Shown: positions 59,438-64,000 of the stretch, piece by piece
Position numbering within the stretch: position 1 is the stretch's first letter
Layout of the letters: each line of letters starts with the position of its first letter
Position numbers and translations under genes: made by a program
NCBI RefSeq assembly: GCF_024609785.1
Contig: NZ_JANHJQ010000007.1
Span: 124,001-188,000, forward strand
Length of the DNA stretch: 64,000 nucleotides
Source: Pseudalkalibacillus decolorationis
Lineage (GTDB): Bacteria; Bacillota; Bacilli; Bacillales; Fictibacillaceae
Direction of reading: 5' to 3'
Notes under the pieces: model-generated
What the model saw: the letters and a program-made list of their open reading frames with translations, nothing else
Told to the model about the DNA's origin: nothing
Databases searched by the model: none

Positions 59438-62400
59438 ATGAAAAAAATATTTTCAGTCCTATGTGTTCTCATTATGATAGTTTCCTTTATTCAACCTATT
59501 TCACAATTAGAATTTATTCCATCAGCAAAAGCAAAGAGTAATGGGGATAACATGGAATCGAATAGTGAACCTACTGTTTTAAAGAAGGGTAAACCAGAGA
59601 AAGGTATTTTCGACACTAAGCCGGCAGAAAAATCACTAAAAAGGGTTCTTCCCCGTCATTATAAACAAGTTGAATTCCTTGCTGTGCAAAAAGATGAAAA
59701 AGGAAATGATTATTTTCGAATAACAGGTAAGCCTGGGAAGATTCAGATTCAAGGAACCTCCCCTGCTGTTTTGCTGACGGGGTTCAACTGGTATTTAAAA
59801 TATACGGCAAAAGGTAATATCACTTGGAATGGAGAACAATTAAACTTACCTAAAACCTTGCCTGCACCAGAAACTGAAATCATAAAAACGGCAAATGTTC
59901 CTCATCGATTTGCATTAAACGATACAGATGATGGATATACAGGAGCTTATCGGAAATGGAAAGATTGGGAGAGGACCATTGATGTGCTTGCCCTTCAGGG
60001 AGTCAATGAGGTTCTGGTGACTGTTGGTCAAGAAGCAGTTTATTACGATACGTTTAAAGAATTTGGTTACAGTTCAGAAGAGTTACTTAAATGGATTCCC
60101 CAACCAAGCCATCAACCTTGGTGGCTACTGCAGAATATGTGTTGCTTCGGGGGATCCGTAACTGAAGAATTGATTGAGGAAAGAGCGGAGCTTGGGAAGA
60201 AAATTGCCAACAGATTACGTGAGCTTGGAATGACACCGGTATTCCCAGGTTATTACGGTACGGTTCCTTTGGATTTTGTTAAAAAAAACCCGCAAGGAAG
60301 AGTTATATCTCAAGGTGATTGGATATCAGGCTTTAGGCGACCAGATTGGCTCGATCCGCGAAATGAGCTTTTCACAAAAGTTGCTGAGACATTTTACAAA
60401 AAACAAGAAAAGCGATTTGGAGAAACAACAATGTACAAGATGGATCTTTTGCATGAAGGTGGACGACCAGGAGATGTACCAGTAGATGATGCAGCTGGAG
60501 CAGTTGAGGCTGCTCTTCAAAAAGCACATCCAGGGGCCATTTGGGCAATTCTTGGTTGGCAGAGTAATCCCAGTAAGGAATTGATTGCCCCTCTTGATAA
60601 AGACAAGGTTCTTATCCTTGATGGTCTGTCAGATCGATACTCAAACCTAAACAGGGAATCCACCTGGCCAGACACCCCTTATGCTTTCGGTTCCATTTGG
60701 AACTTTGGGGGTCATACAACTATGGGGGCTAATATGTCAGTATGGAATGAAAGGTACTGGGAATGGAAAGAAAAATCGGGGAGTAACCTTTCAGGTATAG
60801 CCATGATGCCTGAAGCAAGCGACAATAACCCGGTAGCTTTTGATTTCCTCACCGAAATGGCTTGGCAAGATGGACCTGTAGATATGGATGAGTGGTTTTC
60901 TAAGTGGGCTGAGCGCCGTTATGGCAAGGCTGATAAGCATGCTGAAGCTGCGTGGAATATTTTACAAAATACAGCCTATAATATGCCTGCTGATGGGTGG
61001 AGCGAGGCGCAGGATGGCTTGTTTGGAGCACAACCGAGTTTAAGCACCAAATCTGCAGCTTCTTGGTCACCTTCAAGTGAGCGTTATAATACTCAGCACT
61101 TTAACCAATCTTTATCTGAACTGCTCAAAGTTGCTCCAGAGCTCAGAAAAAGCAGTGCATACAAGTATGATTTAATGGATGTTACACGCCAGGTGCTTTC
61201 GAATCAAAGCCGAGTACTATTACCAAAAATAAAAGAAGCATACGATGCAAAAGATGAAAAACTATTTGTACACTATACTAATAAATGGTTAGAGTGGATG
61301 AAACTTTTGGATGAAGTAGTTTCTACGAATAAGCAAACGATGCTTGGGCCTTGGCTAAAACAAGCAAAATCTTGGGCATCGGATAAAGAAGAAGCAGCCC
61401 GACTTGAGTATGACGCCCGTTCAATTATTACAGTATGGGGAGATAGTCAACCTTCTAAATCGGGACTTCACGATTATGCCAATCGCGAGTGGGGCGGCCT
61501 GGTAGGTAGCTTCTATTATGATAGATGGAAAACGTATTTTGATGAACTGAGTAGTGCTCTAAAAGAAGAGAGACAGCCTAAGCAAATTGATTGGTATGCT
61601 ATGGGGGATGAGTGGGCCCATAGTCAAAATAAATATCCACACAAGCCAGGTGGTGATATTCATAAAATTTCAGAAAAAGTGCTTGAGGAATTATCAAACT
61701 TTGGATTTCCATTAACCAGTGAAGTTTCTGTTTCAAGTGGAGTTATTTCAGTTGGAGAGCCTGTAACAGTCACTGTCAAATTAACCAATGACAACAGCTT
61801 CTCAACTGCAGAGGATATTAACCTCACATTAAACTCACCTCCAGGATTTAATGTGAAGCCACTTGGTGACACAACATTTAATGACCTATTACCAGGGGAG
61901 TCAGTGTCTTTGAAATATAAAATTACACTATCTGAAGAAGTTTCTGTTTTTAATTTGGTTGAAATAATTGCAACAGAAACCTCCTATCACATTGGGGACA
62001 AAAGCCAGAGGTCTACAAATAGCGTTAAGTTGATGACAATAAACAATGTAGGCCCAGAATTCAAAACCATTTCTTTTAATGACTCCGTTTTTGGACAATT
62101 AGAAAGTTCATTTGGTATCTATGGTGGGGGAACTGATCTTTGGGGCGGTACAAATGGTTTTGGTTCTATTTATCGTGAAGATGAAATGAAGGATGGAACA
62201 ACGGTAACGACACGTGTAGTAAGCCAGGATAACACATGGTCTTGGGCTCGTGCTGGAATAATGGCCCGTAATGACATGACCCAAAATGGTTCTAAAGGAT
62301 ATTTAAATTTAGCCATCACTCCAGGGAACGGTTGTGTCCTCTCATGGGATTCAAATGATGATGGACGGCTAGATACATTTTCGCAAAAGGCATCCTTTAC

Positions 62401-62608
62401 AACTCCTGTATACCTAAAATTAACTAAAAATGGATCCTCCTTCACAGGTTCTTGTAGTTCAGACGGGACAAATTGGACCACGGTTGGGACAGCATCTATA
62501 AACAATGCTGCTCCGGCTCAGGACGTAGGTCTATTTATGAGTGCAGTCAACGTCGTTTCGGGAAAAAAAGGATTAGTGGAATTTAATAACTTTACTGTAA
62601 ATCCATAA
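59438..62608 (+). CDS. Secreted GH89 alpha-N-acetylglucosaminidase
   Basis: 1056 residues from ATG 59438, with GAGGTGA 5 bp upstream; an earlier in-frame GTG overlaps that site. Signal peptide about 1-35. The NAGLU/GH89 domains span about 70-760: TSPAVLLTGFNWYLKYTAKG, NEVLVTVGQEAVYYDTFKEF, QPWWLLQNMCCFGG, MTPVFPGYYGTVP, MDLLHEGGRPGDVPVD, WNFGGHTTMGANM and MPEASDNNPVAFDFLTEMAW, which hold the expected catalytic glutamates. A NEW3-like beta domain (about 765-860) and a C-terminal beta-sandwich (about 870-1056) follow. It removes terminal alpha-linked GlcNAc. Two A repeats stand directly upstream. Confidence 0.94.
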   Translation: MKKIFSVLCVLIMIVSFIQPISQLEFIPSAKAKSNGDNMESNSEPTVLKKGKPEKGIFDTKPAEKSLKRVLPRHYKQVEFLAVQKDEKGNDYFRITGKPGKIQIQGTSPAVLLTGFNWYLKYTAKGNITWNGEQLNLPKTLPAPETEIIKTANVPHRFALNDTDDGYTGAYRKWKDWERTIDVLALQGVNEVLVTVGQEAVYYDTFKEFGYSSEELLKWIPQPSHQPWWLLQNMCCFGGSVTEELIEERAELGKKIANRLRELGMTPVFPGYYGTVPLDFVKKNPQGRVISQGDWISGFRRPDWLDPRNELFTKVAETFYKKQEKRFGETTMYKMDLLHEGGRPGDVPVDDAAGAVEAALQKAHPGAIWAILGWQSNPSKELIAPLDKDKVLILDGLSDRYSNLNRESTWPDTPYAFGSIWNFGGHTTMGANMSVWNERYWEWKEKSGSNLSGIAMMPEASDNNPVAFDFLTEMAWQDGPVDMDEWFSKWAERRYGKADKHAEAAWNILQNTAYNMPADGWSEAQDGLFGAQPSLSTKSAASWSPSSERYNTQHFNQSLSELLKVAPELRKSSAYKYDLMDVTRQVLSNQSRVLLPKIKEAYDAKDEKLFVHYTNKWLEWMKLLDEVVSTNKQTMLGPWLKQAKSWASDKEEAARLEYDARSIITVWGDSQPSKSGLHDYANREWGGLVGSFYYDRWKTYFDELSSALKEERQPKQIDWYAMGDEWAHSQNKYPHKPGGDIHKISEKVLEELSNFGFPLTSEVSVSSGVISVGEPVTVTVKLTNDNSFSTAEDINLTLNSPPGFNVKPLGDTTFNDLLPGESVSLKYKITLSEEVSVFNLVEIIATETSYHIGDKSQRSTNSVKLMTINNVGPEFKTISFNDSVFGQLESSFGIYGGGTDLWGGTNGFGSIYREDEMKDGTTVTTRVVSQDNTWSWARAGIMARNDMTQNGSKGYLNLAITPGNGCVLSWDSNDDGRLDTFSQKASFTTPVYLKLTKNGSSFTGSCSSDGTNWTTVGTASINNAAPAQDVGLFMSAVNVVSGKKGLVEFNNFTVNP

Positions 62609-62627
62609 ACGAATATTAATAAAAAAG

Positions 62628-62680
62628 TAAATAACTCTCTTCGTTCTATGATTACTAGTAGATTGAGGAGAGTTTTCATT
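62628..62680 (+). terminator. Terminator after GH89 gene
   Basis: AACTCTCTTCG and TTGAGGAGAGTTTT arms pair around an ~20-base loop, followed by TCATTTTTAATTT. Confidence 0.65.
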
Positions 62681-62803
62681 TTTAATTTAAACGACTTTAT
62701 TGTCACTTAACAAGAAAAATGAATCTTAAATAAAAATGAGGTAGAATCTAGACAGGATGACGAAGGAGATTTTCAAACTAGACCTAAAGAGGGATGGTAC
62801 TTA

Positions 62804-63358
62804 ATGGCGATACAACACAAAATACTGCCTGCAGTCCGGAATATGAAAGATTTTGAAAAATTATTAGAAAGTCCATATGAATATTTGGTTTTACTTGACA
62901 GTCACATTAGTCAGTTGAAAAGTATTGTACAACTCGCAAATCGACATAACAAAAAAATGCTCGTGCATGCAGATTTGATTCATGGGTTAAAAAATGATGA
63001 ATATGCTGCTGAATTTCTCTGTCAAGAAATCAAAGTTGCAGGATTAATTTCAACCCGAGCTAATGTGATTTTAACCGCAAAGAAAAAAGGGATTTTAGCA
63101 ATCCAAAGACTGTTCCTATTAGATTCTAGTGCACTTAATAAAAGTTATGTATTACTGGAGAGGACAAAGCCTGATTATATTGAAGTTCTTCCTGGGGTTA
63201 TGCCAAATATCATCTCGGAGGTACATAACCATACAGGGATTCCGATATTTGCGGGAGGATTAATTCGAACGATAGAGGATGTCGAAAATGCACTAACAGC
63301 AGGAGCCACGGCAGTAACAACGTCGAGGACAGAATTATGGGACTACTACGTAACCTAA
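62804..63358 (+). CDS. glpP: Glycerol-3-phosphate-responsive antiterminator
   Basis: 184 residues, a TIM-barrel RNA-binding regulator. [73 protein letters not shown] and [15 protein letters not shown] are the GlpP pattern. With glycerol 3-phosphate bound it prevents termination in leaders of glp genes. ATG 62804 is used, although the ribosome binding site is weak (AGAGGGATGG). It lies 182 bp upstream of glpF, whose leader holds the expected terminator. Confidence 0.94.
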   Translation: MAIQHKILPAVRNMKDFEKLLESPYEYLVLLDSHISQLKSIVQLANRHNKKMLVHADLIHGLKNDEYAAEFLCQEIKVAGLISTRANVILTAKKKGILAIQRLFLLDSSALNKSYVLLERTKPDYIEVLPGVMPNIISEVHNHTGIPIFAGGLIRTIEDVENALTAGATAVTTSRTELWDYYVT

Positions 63359-63439
63359 TTGTAATAATCTAACATATTGACAATGCATTGATTATCATGT
63401 AATTTAGAAGACAAGTTAATATATGTGACGGAGAAATGG

Positions 63440-63490
63440 AGATCCACACTAATCACTCATTTTATATGAGGAGATTCGTGTGGATTTTTT
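63440..63490 (+). terminator. GlpP-controlled leader terminator before glpF
   Basis: GATCCACACTAATC and GATTCGTGTGGATT pair around a second small hairpin (TCATTTTATATGA), followed by TTTTTTC. It lies 50 bp before the glpF start. By analogy with B. subtilis glpFK, GlpP with glycerol 3-phosphate should allow read-through. Confidence 0.85.
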
Positions 63491-63540
63491 TCATTCCTCT
63501 ATATGAAAGGGTTTTCATAACATTGACAGGAGGAATTAAA

Positions 63541-64000
63541 ATGTCCGCATTTATGGCAGAGATCATTGGGACGATGATTTTAGTTATTCTAGGAGGAGGC
63601 GTGGTTGGAGGTGTCGTATTAAATAAAACGAAGGCACAAGATTCCGGCTGGATCGTAATCACAATGGGTTGGGGTCTGGCAGTAGCAATGGCCGTCTATG
63701 CAGTTGGAGGTATAAGTGGTGCTCATATTAATCCTGCCGTTACATTAGGGTTTGCTGTAATTGGTGAGTTTCCTTGGGCAGATGTACCAAAATATATTGC
63801 TGGTCAAATGATTGGTGCATTTTTGGGAGCTGTTATTGTTTACTTACATTATTTACCCCATTGGAGAGTTACAAAGGATAAGGCTGCAAAACTTGGAGTG
63901 TTTTCAACGGATCCTGCAATCAGGCACTCATTTTCGAACTTATTAAGTGAGATCATTGGAACATTTGTCTTAGTGATGGGTCTATTAGCGATTGGTGCAA
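63541..64000 (+). CDS. glpF: Glycerol uptake facilitator (MIP/aquaglyceroporin), 3' end outside window
   Basis: The frame is open from ATG 63541 to the window end (153 residues seen of about 270). ATG follows ACAGGAGGAATT. Helix 1 (MAEIIGTMILVILGGGVVGG) and the first NPA box in GGISGAHINPAVTLGF are clear; EIIGTFVLVMGLLAIGA begins the second half. It is a glycerol channel of the cytoplasmic membrane. glpK is the expected next gene. Confidence 0.95.
   Translation, partial: MSAFMAEIIGTMILVILGGGVVGGVVLNKTKAQDSGWIVITMGWGLAVAMAVYAVGGISGAHINPAVTLGFAVIGEFPWADVPKYIAGQMIGAFLGAVIVYLHYLPHWRVTKDKAAKLGVFSTDPAIRHSFSNLLSEIIGTFVLVMGLLAIGA

Noticed and set aside
1-64000. tRNA or rRNA genes, prophage or integron
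   Set aside because: No clover-leaf sequences, rRNA segments, phage structural genes or integrase were seen on either strand.

Overview
The window is chromosomal DNA from a low-GC, endospore-forming member of the Bacillaceae. The evidence is a germinant-receptor cluster, two S-box (SAM) riboswitches, a T-box leader, a c-di-AMP (ydaO/yuaA-type) riboswitch ahead of ktrAB, glpP-glpF, and a sulfate-assimilation operon in Bacillus order. The genus cannot be fixed from sequence alone.

Layout. 1-4.3 kb: end of a histidine-utilisation operon (hutU cut by the window edge, hutI) and a YjiH-type membrane protein. 4.3-7.3 kb: a repeat element, an IS200-type insertion sequence, a T-box leader in front of an MFS transporter, and a 5'-truncated RelE toxin gene. 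7.3-15.2 kb (minus): metI-metC-yitJ-metH under a SAM riboswitch, giving transsulfuration to homocysteine and its methylation. 15.4-23.9 kb (plus): a second SAM riboswitch, a small DUF2292 gene, then cysH-cysP-sat-cysC-sulfite reductase-DUF3906-cobA-sirB-sirC. This operon covers sulfate uptake, activation and reduction plus siroheme for the reductase. 24.1-27.9 kb: 52-bp tandem hairpin repeats, then a GC-richer cassette (PadR regulator, DUF1048, ABC exporter) flanked by gene remnants, and a stand-alone orotate phosphoribosyltransferase.

28-42.7 kb holds mixed housekeeping and accessory genes: acetyltransferases, an MFS remnant, an ECF-like sigma factor followed by a ClpP paralogue, a K+/H+ antiporter, a GOLPH3-like protein, DUF421, AlaX, an M20 amidohydrolase, DinB, and ktrAB behind a c-di-AMP riboswitch. 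42.7-49.8 kb is a spore-germination cluster: a divergent gerB, then gerA-gerD-gerC-gerB-gerD and a third gerB broken by a nonsense codon and a one-base deletion. 50.7-62.6 kb encodes three very large secreted proteins: an M36 metalloprotease, a phosphodiester-glycosidase/metallophosphoesterase fusion, and a GH89 alpha-N-acetylglucosaminidase. An AbrB-Doc toxin-antitoxin pair lies among them. The window closes with glpP and the start of glpF.

Two families of short interspersed repeats recur across the window. They share the terminal motif TAAGAAA/TTTTCTTA, and several copies end directly before the ribosome binding site of a gene. The most interesting functional hypotheses are a secreted alpha-GlcNAc/phosphodiester degradation group next to glycerol uptake (possibly teichoic-acid catabolism) and the sigma factor-ClpP operon.
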